Assembly: GCF_039621805.1 (NCBI RefSeq)
Contig: NZ_CP155074.1
Coordinates: forward strand, 1,984,001-2,048,000
Length of the DNA: 64,000 nucleotides
Reading direction: 5' to 3'
Origin: Paraburkholderia sp. PREW-6R
GTDB taxonomy: Bacteria > Pseudomonadota > Gammaproteobacteria > Burkholderiales > Burkholderiaceae
Positions 18,513-29,598 of this stretch are shown piece after piece (the first letter of the stretch is position 1; every line of letters begins with the position of its first letter). Under the pieces are notes generated by a model that saw nothing but the letters and a program-made list of their open reading frames with translations, was not told where the DNA came from and ran no database searches. Made by a program: the position numbers and the translations under genes.

Positions 18513-19313
18513 TCAGCTTAGATCGTTCTGATAGTAATACCCGGTTGTGACATACCAGCCGCGGCGCACCTCGACCGGCCGGTCTCCATATGTATAGGAC
18601 ACGCGCTCGACCGATAGCAACGGAAAACCCGTAGGCACACCCAGCAGATCAGCCACGGTGGGCTCGGCGGCCACTGCGCGGATTTTTTCCGTCGCGCGAA
18701 TCATGCGCGTGCCGAACTCGGTCTCGAACATCGCGTACAGGGGACCCTTGTACTCCGACAGCCGCTCGAGCGTGAGCCCCCGGAACACGGCACCTGGCAG
18801 CCAGATTTCATCGAGGACGGTCACTTCGCCGTCGAACTGCAGCAGACGCCTGATCAGCACGACCGGCTCCGCAGGCTTCAGATCCAGCTGACGCGCGATA
18901 TCCGCAGACGCACGCAAGCGCCGGCACTCCAGCAGACGGCTGACGTGCGGATGCTCCGCGCCGTCATCGGCCAGTAACCTCAGGAAGCGAAACTGAGCAC
19001 GCTCTTCGTTGTGCGTCGCAACAAACGTACCTTTGCCCTGGCGCCGTACGAGCAGGTTATCTGCAGCCAGTTCGTCGATGGCTTTGCGCACCGTCCCTTG
19101 GCTAACCTTGAATCTGGCCGCCAGTTCGACTTCACTGGGAATGATCTCGCCAGGCTTCCATTCGCCGCTTTCAAGACTCTGTGTAATCAGACCTTTGATC
19201 TGTTGATATAGCGGGCTGAAAGTGGGCGAAGCAGCAGGCACGGCGGCGGATGCACCTTCTCCCGCGGCCCCTTGGCCATTGGGATTCGTGGTGTTCGCCG
19301 GGTTCGGATTCAT
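18513..19313 (-). CDS. GntR-family regulator, HutC subfamily (UTRA domain)
   Basis: 266-residue transcription factor. After an Asn/Pro/Ala-rich leader of about 30 residues comes a GntR winged helix (about 33-100, with PSEVELAARFKVSQGTVRKAIDELAADNLLVRRQGKGTFV). It is followed by a UTRA ligand domain (about 115-260), which in HutC relatives binds a small carboxylate or amino-acid-derived effector. It lies between sdhC and mdh, so a role in TCA-cycle control is likely by context. A 20-bp perfect palindrome 56 bp upstream is its best candidate operator. The effector cannot be told from sequence. Confidence 0.9.
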   Translation of the reverse strand: MNPNPANTTNPNGQGAAGEGASAAVPAASPTFSPLYQQIKGLITQSLESGEWKPGEIIPSEVELAARFKVSQGTVRKAIDELAADNLLVRRQGKGTFVATHNEERAQFRFLRLLADDGAEHPHVSRLLECRRLRASADIARQLDLKPAEPVVLIRRLLQFDGEVTVLDEIWLPGAVFRGLTLERLSEYKGPLYAMFETEFGTRMIRATEKIRAVAAEPTVADLLGVPTGFPLLSVERVSYTYGDRPVEVRRGWYVTTGYYYQNDLS

Positions 19314-19368
19314 CCGCGCATTTCATCATAAAGCGGCAGGGTGCGTCTAGGGTTTTCCCCGCAACAGA

Positions 19369-19388
19369 TATGTCTTATATAAGACATA
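19369..19388. promoter_or_regulatory. 20-bp perfect palindrome, candidate GntR operator
   Basis: TATGTCTTATATAAGACATA is identical to its reverse complement over all 20 bases. It lies 56 bp before the gntR start and 8 bp before the -35 of the plus-strand promoter at 19397. An AT-rich palindrome of this size next to a GntR gene is the usual place for the family's own operator. I saw no second copy upstream of sdhC, gltA, prpC or acnA by eye. Confidence 0.75.
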
Positions 19389-19396
19389 AGATAATG

Positions 19397-19425
19397 TTGA
19401 CTTTGTGTGTGACGACTCCTACACT
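19397..19425 (+). promoter_or_regulatory. Sigma70-type promoter toward mdh
   Basis: TTGACT (19397-19402) and TACACT (19420-19425) with a 17-bp spacer, on the plus strand. The next gene in this direction is mdh, so the leader would be about 420 nt. The position just behind the palindrome suggests control by the GntR protein. Confidence 0.5.
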
Positions 19426-19852
19426 GCCTGTCGAGCAAGGGTTTGCAGGCTTTTCGGCGGTCGCTGTCAGCTGTTGGGCGCAGCGCCGCAAACGCACTGG
19501 CAGCCTCCCTGCACCATGCCGTTCCCACGCAGTTCAGGTTTCGATTCGCCGCCACTCGCTGGCCAGACGTTCGACGAAACGCGCTGTATCAAGGAGCCCG
19601 CACCGTGCAGCGGCTACCCGGCGTTTGAAGTCTCGCTGTCGCAACGTCCCCGAAGTTTCAATGCCCACTTCCCCCGCTCTGCAGCACAGGCTTCCGGCAT
19701 GGCAGTCTCGCCACGCACGCCACGCAACCGTCGTGAATTTCGCGGCCGCGGGCGAGCAGTGAATTCCGCCGTGTTTCACAACGCTTCGCTGAACGCGCAT
19801 ATAGAATGGCGTTTTCCCCTAGCGTCTAACGCATCGTCCTGGAGATTTCTCA

Positions 19853-20836
19853 ATGGCTAAGCCCGCAAAGCGCGTTGCCGTCACCGGCGCCGCAGGTCAA
19901 ATCGCTTACTCCCTGCTATTTCGCATCGCCAACGGCGATCTGCTCGGCAAGGACCAGCCGGTTATCCTGCAACTGCTCGACCTGCCGCAAGCGCAAGGCG
20001 CCGTCAAAGGCGTCGTGATGGAACTGGATGATTGCGCATTCCCGCTGCTGTCGGGCGTCGTGATCACCGACGATCCGAAAGTCGCATTCAAGGATGCAGA
20101 CGTGGCCTTGCTGGTCGGCGCGCGTCCGCGTTCGAAAGGCATGGAGCGTAAAGACCTGCTGTCGGCGAACGCCGAAATCTTCACGGTTCAGGGCAAGGCG
20201 CTGAACGAAGTCGCCAGCCGCGACGTGAAGGTGCTGGTGGTCGGCAACCCGGCCAACACCAATGCCTATATCGCGATGAAGTCGGCGCCGGATCTGCCGA
20301 AAAAGAACTTCACCGCCATGCTGCGTCTGGACCACAACCGCGCGCTGTCGCAACTGGCCGCCAAGTCGGGCAAGCCGGTCGCGTCGATCGAAAAGCTGGC
20401 CGTGTGGGGCAATCACTCGCCGACCATGTACCCGGATTTCCGCTTTGCAACGGCGGAAGGCGAGAGCCTGACCAAGCTCATCAACGACGACGAATGGAAC
20501 CGCAACACGTTCATCCCGACCGTCGGCAAGCGCGGCGCAGCGATTATCGAAGCGCGCGGCCTGTCGTCGGCGGCGTCGGCGGCTAACGCTGCAATCGACC
20601 ACGTGCGCGACTGGGTGCTCGGTACGAACGGCAAGTGGGTCACCATGGGTATTCCGTCGGATGGCTCGTATGGCATTCCGGAAGACATCATCTACGGCGT
20701 GCCGGTGACGTGCGAGAACGGCGAATACAAGCGCGTCGAGGGTCTGGAAATCGACGCGTTCTCGCGCGAGAAGATGGACGGCACGCTAAACGAGTTGCTG
20801 GAAGAGCGCGAAGGCGTTCAACACCTGCTCGACTAA
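19853..20836 (+). CDS. mdh: Malate dehydrogenase
   Basis: NAD-dependent interconversion of malate and oxaloacetate. It has 327 residues, the bacterial/cytosolic-like (group 1) type. Visible motifs are the Rossmann [17 protein letters not shown], the active-site loop [37 protein letters not shown] (the arginine-aspartate region) and the catalytic histidine in [11 protein letters not shown]. It is the first gene of the plus-strand run leading to acnA. Two stem-loops lie behind it, one at 20911-20949. Confidence 0.98.
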
Positions 20837-20910
20837 GTGCCTGCGCGAGCAGTCTGGAATGCCCGGAAAAGCGCCGGGCCGGCAGGCAGTTTCTGGCGGC
20901 CCGGCGTGAA

Positions 20911-20949
20911 GCGGTGACGCAACGCACAGCGCCACACCTGCGTCACCGC
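20911..20949 (+). terminator. Stem-loop downstream of mdh
   Basis: GCGGTGACGCA (20911-20921) pairs perfectly with TGCGTCACCGC (20939-20949) around a 17-nt loop. A shorter GCCCGG/CCGGGC stem lies about 40 bp before it. There is no T run, so this is not a standard intrinsic terminator; it may slow polymerase, protect the mdh mRNA 3' end, or be a protein site. The rest of the 299 bp between mdh and the next gene shows nothing else. Confidence 0.4.
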
Positions 20950-21135
20950 GAAGCGTTCCAGTAGTCAGTGCAAATGCCGGCGCAACGCAGGTCCAACGGC
21001 TCAAACCAGCCTGCTTCGTGCCCGTATTCGCACCTGATCCGAACGCGCTTTGCTCCCCACTTGCTGAATTTCAGCAGACGCAGAGCGCGCCCGAATCAGC
21101 TTTCCCCAACGACCATCACGCTCCTGACGCCGAAG

Positions 21136-22152
21136 ATGCGCGCCCTCACACCCGCCGAAGTGCTGTTTGACGGCGAAGCGCCGCCCGCTGTGCTGCCTGC
21201 CTGCGATCACTACGCGGGCAGCGAAAAGCTGATGCTCAAATCGCTTGCGTTGCAGCAGCAGTTGGGACCGGTCTTCGACATTACGCTCGACTGCGAAGAC
21301 GGCGCCCAGGTGGGCCGCGAAGCCGAACATGCCGAACTGGTGGCGTCGCTGCTCGGCAGCGAGCACGACCGCTTCGGTCGCGTCGGCGTGCGGATTCACG
21401 ACTTCGATCACGCCCATTGGCGCGACGACGTCCGTCTCATTCTGCGCGCGGCAAAGCGTGCGCCCGCTTACATCACGCTGCCCAAGATCCGTAATGTGCC
21501 GGACGCCGCCGAAATGGTCGCGTTCATCGAGGCTACACGGCGGGAACTCGGCATCGCGCAACCGGTGCCGGTGCAATTGCTGGTCGAAACGCACGGTGCG
21601 CTCACCCGCGTTTTCGATCTGGCCGCCCTCCCCGGCGTGGAAGCGCTCAGCTTCGGCCTGATGGATTTCGTCTCCGCGCATGACGGCGCGATTCCCGACA
21701 CCGCGATGCGCTCGCCCGGCCAGTTCGACCACCCGCTCGTGCGTCGCGCGAAGCTGGAGATCTCGGCCGCGTGTCACGCGTACGGCAAGGTGCCGTCGCA
21801 CAACGTGAGCACGGAAGTGCGCGATATGAGCGTAGTCGCGAACGACGCCGCGCGCGCCCGCAACGAGTTCGGCTACACGCGCATGTGGAGCATCCACCCG
21901 TCGCAGATCGAAGCGATCGTCGCTGCCTTTGCCCCGCGCGACGAGGAAATCGCTATTGCCACTGAAATTCTGCTGGCCGCGCAGTCCGCGCATTGGGGTC
22001 CTACACGCCATCACGACACACTGCACGATCGCGCCAGCTACCGGTATTACTGGTCGGTGCTGCGTCGCGCGCAGTCCACCGGCCGCGACGTGCCGCAAGA
22101 CGCGGCGCCGCTTTTCACGAAAGTGGGTACTGACATGCCAGCCGGCTCATGA
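21136..22152 (+). CDS. HpcH/HpaI aldolase / citrate lyase beta (CitE)-like family protein
   Basis: 338-residue member of the CitE-like CoA-ester lyase/aldolase superfamily (TIM barrel). The Mg-binding and catalytic features are visible: ITLDCEDGAQVGRE (acidic metal site), TLPKIRNVPDAAEM, VQLLVETHGAL (second acidic ligand) and MWSIHPSQIEAIVAAF near the C-terminus. Known members cleave citryl-CoA, malyl-CoA or methylmalyl-CoA; the true substrate here is unknown. The ATG at 21136 is the first good start; the frame is open back to 20968, but that part is Arg/Pro-rich and unlike the family. It stands between mdh and prpC, which points to a C4-C7 di- or tricarboxylate CoA ester. Confidence 0.85.
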   Translation: MRALTPAEVLFDGEAPPAVLPACDHYAGSEKLMLKSLALQQQLGPVFDITLDCEDGAQVGREAEHAELVASLLGSEHDRFGRVGVRIHDFDHAHWRDDVRLILRAAKRAPAYITLPKIRNVPDAAEMVAFIEATRRELGIAQPVPVQLLVETHGALTRVFDLAALPGVEALSFGLMDFVSAHDGAIPDTAMRSPGQFDHPLVRRAKLEISAACHAYGKVPSHNVSTEVRDMSVVANDAARARNEFGYTRMWSIHPSQIEAIVAAFAPRDEEIAIATEILLAAQSAHWGPTRHHDTLHDRASYRYYWSVLRRAQSTGRDVPQDAAPLFTKVGTDMPAGS

Positions 22153-22324
22153 TGCGGAGCGGGAAGCCTGCCCAGCGCTATCTGGATGACGCCAGGCAGG
22201 CCGTTGATAGTACGAGCGGCGCCGTGGCCGATCGGCCACGGGATCGCGCAGTGCAACATGTAGCCAGCCTTGAAGACATAGCAGTTCAACCGGAAACAAG
22301 CACGCACACAGGAGATTTCGGGAG

Positions 22325-23512
22325 ATGAGCGAGACGACGCAAACCGCAGGCACACAAGGCGGAGACGAACCCAAAGGCGCTTTCAAGCCGAAGAAATCCG
22401 TCGCGCTGTCCGGCGTCACGGCGGGCAACACGGCCCTGTGCACGGTCGGCAAGACGGGCAACGACCTGCATTACCGCGGCTACGACATCCTCGACATCGC
22501 CGGAAACTGCGAATTCGAGGAGATCGCCTATCTGCTGGTGCACGGCAAGCTGCCCACCCAGGCCGAACTCACCGCGTACAAGATCAAACTGAAGGCGCTG
22601 CGCGGCCTGCCCGCGAACGTCAAGGCCGCGCTGGAATGGATCCCGGCCGCCGCCCACCCGATGGACGTGATGCGCACCGGCGTGTCGGCGCTCGGCACCG
22701 TGCTGCCGGAGAAGGACGACCACAACCTGCCGGGCGCGCGCGACATCGCCGACAGGCTGATGGCCTCGCTCGGCTCGATGCTGCTCTACTGGTATCACTA
22801 CTCGCACAACGGCAGGCGCATCGAGGTGGAAACCGACGACGACTCGATCGGCGGCCACTTCCTGCATCTGCTGCACGGCGTGGAGCCGTCGAAGGCGTGG
22901 GTCGATGCGATGCACGTGTCGCTGAACCTGTATGCCGAACACGAGTTCAACGCGTCGACCTTCACGGCCCGCGTGATCGCGGGCACGGGCTCGGACATGT
23001 ACTCGGCCATCACGGGCGCGATCGGCGCGCTGCGCGGCCCGAAGCACGGCGGCGCCAACGAGGTCGCCTTCGAGATCCAGTCGCGTTACCAGAACGCCGA
23101 CGAAGCCGAAGCGGACATCCGCAGGCGCGTCGAGAACAGGGAAGTGGTGATCGGCTTCGGCCATCCGGTGTACACGATTTCCGACCCGCGCAACAAGCTC
23201 ATCAAGGAGATCGCGAAGAAGCTGTCGAAAGACGCGGGCGACAACAAGCTGTACAGCATTGCCGAGCGGCTGGAATCGGTGATGTGGGAAGCGAAGAAGA
23301 TGTTCCCGAACCTGGACTGGTTCAGCGCGGTGTCGTACCACATGATGGGCGTGCCCACGGCGATGTTCACACCGCTCTTCGTGATTGCGCGCACGGCCGG
23401 CTGGAGCGCGCACATCATCGAGCAGCGGGTCGACAACAAGATCATCCGCCCGAGTGCGAATTACACCGGGCCTGAGAATTTGAAGTATTTACCGCTAAAT
23501 AGGAGAAAATAG
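22325..23512 (+). CDS. prpC: 2-methylcitrate synthase / citrate synthase family
   Basis: 395-residue short-form citrate synthase relative that condenses propionyl-CoA with oxaloacetate. The catalytic segments are YAEHEFNASTFTARVIAGT, RGPKHGGANEVAF and VIGFGHPVYTISDPR. GHPVY instead of GHRVY is the pattern of 2-methylcitrate synthases. The start at 22325 has the good site GGAG plus GGGAG before it. The gene is followed by a secreted protein and prpD. prpB and prpR are not here, so the main propionate cluster, if present, is elsewhere and this copy may be a paralogue. Confidence 0.9.
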   Translation: MSETTQTAGTQGGDEPKGAFKPKKSVALSGVTAGNTALCTVGKTGNDLHYRGYDILDIAGNCEFEEIAYLLVHGKLPTQAELTAYKIKLKALRGLPANVKAALEWIPAAAHPMDVMRTGVSALGTVLPEKDDHNLPGARDIADRLMASLGSMLLYWYHYSHNGRRIEVETDDDSIGGHFLHLLHGVEPSKAWVDAMHVSLNLYAEHEFNASTFTARVIAGTGSDMYSAITGAIGALRGPKHGGANEVAFEIQSRYQNADEAEADIRRRVENREVVIGFGHPVYTISDPRNKLIKEIAKKLSKDAGDNKLYSIAERLESVMWEAKKMFPNLDWFSAVSYHMMGVPTAMFTPLFVIARTAGWSAHIIEQRVDNKIIRPSANYTGPENLKYLPLNRRK

Positions 23513-23613
23513 CGGTCGCTGTGCGCTTTGAAAGCGCGTGCAGTTCAACCCGCGCGGTCGCCAGGACCGGTAGCTCGCGCGTTCAACTGAAATTAGATAG
23601 AAAGGTTTTCTCC

Positions 23614-24117
23614 ATGAATAAGCTGATGATCGCCGCCGTGATTGGCGCCCTGTCCACGACGATGCTGTCCGTCGCGACTGACGCCGCCGCGCAACCGGCG
23701 ACCACCACGAAGCCCGCCGCAAAAACCACGGCGAAGCGTCCGCAGCCCAAACGCCTGATCAAGCGCAAGGTCAACCCCGCCAAGGAAGCGCAGGTCGATC
23801 CGGTACCGGAAGGTGCGGAAAAGTGGTCGTGCAACGAAGGCCTGGCTTTCGAATTGAAGGGCGACATGAAGCGTGACCAGATCGTCACGGTTCATTGGGC
23901 GAACAAGAACTACAACCTGCCGCGCGAAGCCACCACCACGGGCGCTGACCGCTTCCACGACGCGGCGAGCGGCATGGATCTGGTCGTGATCCCGACCAAG
24001 GCCATGTTGTTCTCGGACAAGGACAGCTCGCGTCTGGCCGACGAATGCAAGACGGCGGCCATGGTGCAAGGCGCACCGGCTCCCACGCAGTCGAACGCGA
24101 TCAACAAGACGAACTGA
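23614..24117 (+). CDS. Secreted protein, possibly MliC-like (lysozyme inhibitor fold)
   Basis: 167 residues. A signal peptide ends near ATDAAA-Q (about 26), followed by a Thr/Lys/Pro-rich linker (about 27-62) and a compact domain from EKWSCNEGLAF to the end with two cysteines (WSC and DEC). The domain reads like the MliC/PliC beta-barrel: a short beta strand with Cys, then YNLPREATTTGADRF and GMDLVVIPTKAMLF in the places of MliC's YxLPxxxxxSGxRY and WxxKGxEAxL. The tryptophan and KG of the inhibitory loop are not preserved, so inhibition of lysozyme is doubtful. The start at 23614 is set by the signal peptide; the frame is open from 23521. It lies between prpC and prpD. Confidence 0.7.
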   Translation: MNKLMIAAVIGALSTTMLSVATDAAAQPATTTKPAAKTTAKRPQPKRLIKRKVNPAKEAQVDPVPEGAEKWSCNEGLAFELKGDMKRDQIVTVHWANKNYNLPREATTTGADRFHDAASGMDLVVIPTKAMLFSDKDSSRLADECKTAAMVQGAPAPTQSNAINKTN

Positions 24118-24141
24118 TCAGTCACATCAGGAAGAACCTCG

Positions 24142-25593
24142 ATGTCCGCTCCGATTTCCAACGTACGACCCGACCCGGATGTAGTCCTGGTCGATATCGT
24201 CGACTACGTGCTGGGATTTCAGATCGACAGCGCGCTTGCGCTCGAAACCGCGCGCCACTGCCTGATCGATACGCTCGGCTGTGGACTCGAGGCGCTCTCC
24301 TACCCGGCGTGCACCAAGCTGATGGGACCGATCGTGCCGGGCACGATCGTCCCCAACGGCGCAAAAGTGCCCGGCACGTCGTTCCAGCTCGACCCGGTAC
24401 AGGCCGCCTTCAATATCGGCGCCATGATCCGCTGGCTGGACTTCAACGACACCTGGCTCGCGGCGGAGTGGGGTCATCCGTCGGACAACCTCGGCGGCAT
24501 CCTGGCCACGGCCGACTGGCTGTCGCGCACGGCCATAGCCGGCGGAAAAAAGCCGCTGAACATGAAAGACGTTTTGATCGCAATGGTCAAGGCGCACGAA
24601 ATTCAAGGCTGTATCGCGCTGGAAAACTCGTTCAACAAGGTCGGGCTCGACCATGTGCTGCTGGTGAAGGTCGCGTCCACCGCGGTGGTCGGCCAACTGA
24701 TCGGCCTCACGCGCGACGAGTTGATCAACGCGGTATCGCTCGCCTTCGTCGACGGGCATGCGCTGCGCACGTACCGGCATGCGCCGAACACCGGCTCGCG
24801 CAAATCGTGGGCCGCTGGCGACGCGACCTCGCGCGCCGTCCGCCTTGCGCTGATCGCGAGAACGGGCGAGATGGGCTATCCATCGGTGCTCACCGCGAAG
24901 ACGTGGGGCTTCTACGACGTGTTGTTCAAGGGCAACGCATTCCGGTTTCAGCGTCCATACGGCTCGTATGTGATGGAAAACGTGCTCTTCAAGATTTCTT
25001 TTCCGGCAGAATTCCACGCGCAGACGGCGGTGGAAGCGGCCATGAAGCTGCACGCGCAACTCGCTGCCGAAGGCAGGCGCGTCGAAGACATCAGCCGCCT
25101 CGTCATTCGCACGCATGAAGCCGCGATCCGCATCATCGACAAAAAGGGGCCGCTGAACAACCCGGCCGACCGCGATCATTGCATCCAGTACATGATCGCG
25201 GTGCCGCTGATCCACGGCCGGCTGACCGCGGCGGACTATGAAGATTCGGTCGCGCAGGACGCGCGCATCGACATACTGCGCAGCAAGATGGAATGCGTCG
25301 AGGACGCGCAGTTCACGCAGGATTATCACGATCCGGAGAAGCGTTCGATCGCCAATGCATTGACGATCGAATTCAACGACGGGTCGAAGTTCGACGAAGT
25401 CGTTGTCGAATACCCGATCGGGCATAAGCGTCGCCGCGAAGAAGGCATTCCGCTGCTGGTCGAGAAGTTCAGGACCAACCTCGCGCGCCGCTTTCCGGTC
25501 AGGCAACAACTGGCGATTCTCGACGTGTCGCTCGACCAGGCAAGGCTCGAAGCCATGCCGGTCAATGAGTACGTCGATTTGTACGTCATCTAG
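24142..25593 (+). CDS. prpD: MmgE/PrpD family 2-methylcitrate dehydratase
   Basis: 483 residues, full length for PrpD. The family dehydrates 2-methylcitrate to 2-methylaconitate without a metal. Visible signatures are RHCLIDTLGCGLEAL, the conserved IRWLDFNDTWLAAEWGHPSDN region with acid/base aspartate and histidine, KSWAAGDATSRAVRLA, and KISFPAEFHAQTAVEAA. The following gene is acnA, an aconitase that could rehydrate the product to 2-methylisocitrate. The start at 24142 lies 24 bp after the MliC-like gene. Confidence 0.93.
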   Translation: MSAPISNVRPDPDVVLVDIVDYVLGFQIDSALALETARHCLIDTLGCGLEALSYPACTKLMGPIVPGTIVPNGAKVPGTSFQLDPVQAAFNIGAMIRWLDFNDTWLAAEWGHPSDNLGGILATADWLSRTAIAGGKKPLNMKDVLIAMVKAHEIQGCIALENSFNKVGLDHVLLVKVASTAVVGQLIGLTRDELINAVSLAFVDGHALRTYRHAPNTGSRKSWAAGDATSRAVRLALIARTGEMGYPSVLTAKTWGFYDVLFKGNAFRFQRPYGSYVMENVLFKISFPAEFHAQTAVEAAMKLHAQLAAEGRRVEDISRLVIRTHEAAIRIIDKKGPLNNPADRDHCIQYMIAVPLIHGRLTAADYEDSVAQDARIDILRSKMECVEDAQFTQDYHDPEKRSIANALTIEFNDGSKFDEVVVEYPIGHKRRREEGIPLLVEKFRTNLARRFPVRQQLAILDVSLDQARLEAMPVNEYVDLYVI

Positions 25594-25633
25594 TCAAGTA
25601 CTGTAGTTCCGCGATCAAACCAAGGAAAACACC

Positions 25634-28351
<2,718 letters not shown>

Positions 28352-28442
28352 GTGTGCGGGTGACCGCTTAAGCAGGCGGTCACGCGAACGGCCTTGGCTG
28401 GTTTGCAGGGGCTGCGTCCTGTGGAGGGCGCAGCCGACTTTG

Positions 28443-28471
28443 AAAGCCCGACCTTGGTCGGGCTTTTTTTT
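28443..28471 (+). terminator. Intrinsic terminator after acnA
   Basis: AAAGCCCGACC (28443-28453) and GGTCGGGCTTT (28456-28466) form a GC-rich stem whose loop would open to CTTG, followed by a run of eight T. It lies about 95 bp after the acnA stop and ends the metabolic block before the adhesion island. Confidence 0.92.
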
Positions 28472-28540
28472 CGGGTTTTTGCGGTTGGAGTTCGGCGCTG
28501 GCGGTAGCGGCTGAATGAAGCCTTTCAAGTGCCGCAGCGA

Positions 28541-29596
28541 TCAATCGGGTGCGGACTGGAATGCTTTTGGATTGTCGGTGATCCGACGCTGCGTCATGTG
28601 GCCATTCCAGTCGGATTCGGCCGGCACGTGGATGCGTGCGCGAGTGGACATGCGTGGGCTGCGTTGCCGCGCCGCCCAGGCGGATAACGCCATTTGCGCA
28701 ACGCTGTCCGCCTTCGACGACGGGCGTGCCGTCGTCTGCAGCGTGGTCGATGGGTCGGCCGGCGGGAAACGTTCGAAGAGGCCGCTCAGTGTCGGGGCGG
28801 CTGGCGGGAGGTTAGCCGAACGTGCGTTGTGGGTTACTTGCCCAGCGACGGTGATCCTGCGCTTTGCCTTTGCGGTGTGGCGCGGCATGGCCGCGCTCGC
28901 GGACGCCTTTGCCAATTTCTGCGACTGGGGGATCTGCTGAACCAGCGGTTCCAGCGTGGTTGGCAGTGGTGTCTGTGGGATCGTTGATGCTGCCGGCGAG
29001 AGGCTCTGCGGACCCCTTCGCCGTGCGCTTTGTCGTGCGCGTTCTGGCGCCTCTAGTGGTGCCTTCAGTGCTGTGTCAATTCGCGGCGATGCAGCTTCAA
29101 CCTGATCGCGTGCGTGGACGCCAGCCGGAACAGCCTTGGTCGGCGACGCTAACGACGACGACGCAACGATTGCGGGACGACCGCCGTCATGCGCCGAGCA
29201 GGTGGCCAACAACCACGCAAGCGCGATGCTGCAGGCGACGAAAATCGTCACGCCGAGCACATGGTCAGAACGTGACGACTGATGGCGCGCCCGGGCCGGC
29301 TCGAGATACCGCCTGACCTCCGCAAGGTGCGACGCAAAGCGCTCGGAAACATCTGGCGGCGACGGCAGCTTGTAGAGAAACACGAACTTTGGCGGCGGTG
29401 GCGGCGTCAACGGATTCTTGCGCTGCACGGCATTCCGGACAGCCTGCTGCGCGGCATTCAACGGCGCAGCGTGCGGATCAGGCCGAACCGCTTGCGTATG
29501 TCGACGACGCGCACCGAAAGGCGGTGGCAAACCGTTGAGCGGCCATAGGGTTGGAAGCGCAAGAGGGCCCTGTATCAAGGCAAGCGGTCGATTCAT
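28541..29596 (-). CDS. Single-pass membrane protein of unknown function
   Basis: 351 residues, not recognised. The N-terminal 110 residues are Pro/Arg-rich and should be cytoplasmic (including a run TPPPPPK and a helix-like SERFASHLAEVRRYLEPARARH). One clear TM helix follows at about 112-133 (HVLGVTIFVACSIALAWLLATC). The remaining 215 residues are Ala/Ser/Pro/Thr-rich with scattered basic residues and no domain I can name. The start at 29596 lies 2 bp after the stop of the kinase-like gene, so the two are translationally linked. Layout suggests an accessory of that signalling protein, since the latter has no TM helix of its own. Confidence 0.7.
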   Translation of the reverse strand: MNRPLALIQGPLALPTLWPLNGLPPPFGARRRHTQAVRPDPHAAPLNAAQQAVRNAVQRKNPLTPPPPPKFVFLYKLPSPPDVSERFASHLAEVRRYLEPARARHQSSRSDHVLGVTIFVACSIALAWLLATCSAHDGGRPAIVASSSLASPTKAVPAGVHARDQVEAASPRIDTALKAPLEAPERARQSARRRGPQSLSPAASTIPQTPLPTTLEPLVQQIPQSQKLAKASASAAMPRHTAKAKRRITVAGQVTHNARSANLPPAAPTLSGLFERFPPADPSTTLQTTARPSSKADSVAQMALSAWAARQRSPRMSTRARIHVPAESDWNGHMTQRRITDNPKAFQSAPD

Positions 29597-29598
29597 TT

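Larger units (their letters stand above)
19314..19852. other. gntR-mdh intergenic region with long mdh leader
   Basis: 539 bp. It holds the palindrome at 19369-19388 and a promoter-like pair at 19397-19425. From there to the mdh start there are about 420 bp in which no frame looks like a gene: the plus frame from 19405 is Arg/Pro/Cys-rich with no recognisable domain. A second, weaker element TATAGAAT (19800-19807), with TTCACA at 19775-19780 but a spacer of 19 bp or more, could serve mdh directly. The mdh ribosome-binding site is TGGAG, 10 bp before its ATG. Confidence 0.5.

Noticed and set aside
19405..19860. 151-codon plus-strand frame before mdh
   Set aside because: Cys/Arg/Pro-rich, no domain, overlaps the mdh start and ribosome-binding site, and lacks a site of its own.
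22286..23413. Minus-strand frame opposite prpC
   Set aside because: No domain and typical antisense composition; prpC has complete catalytic motifs.
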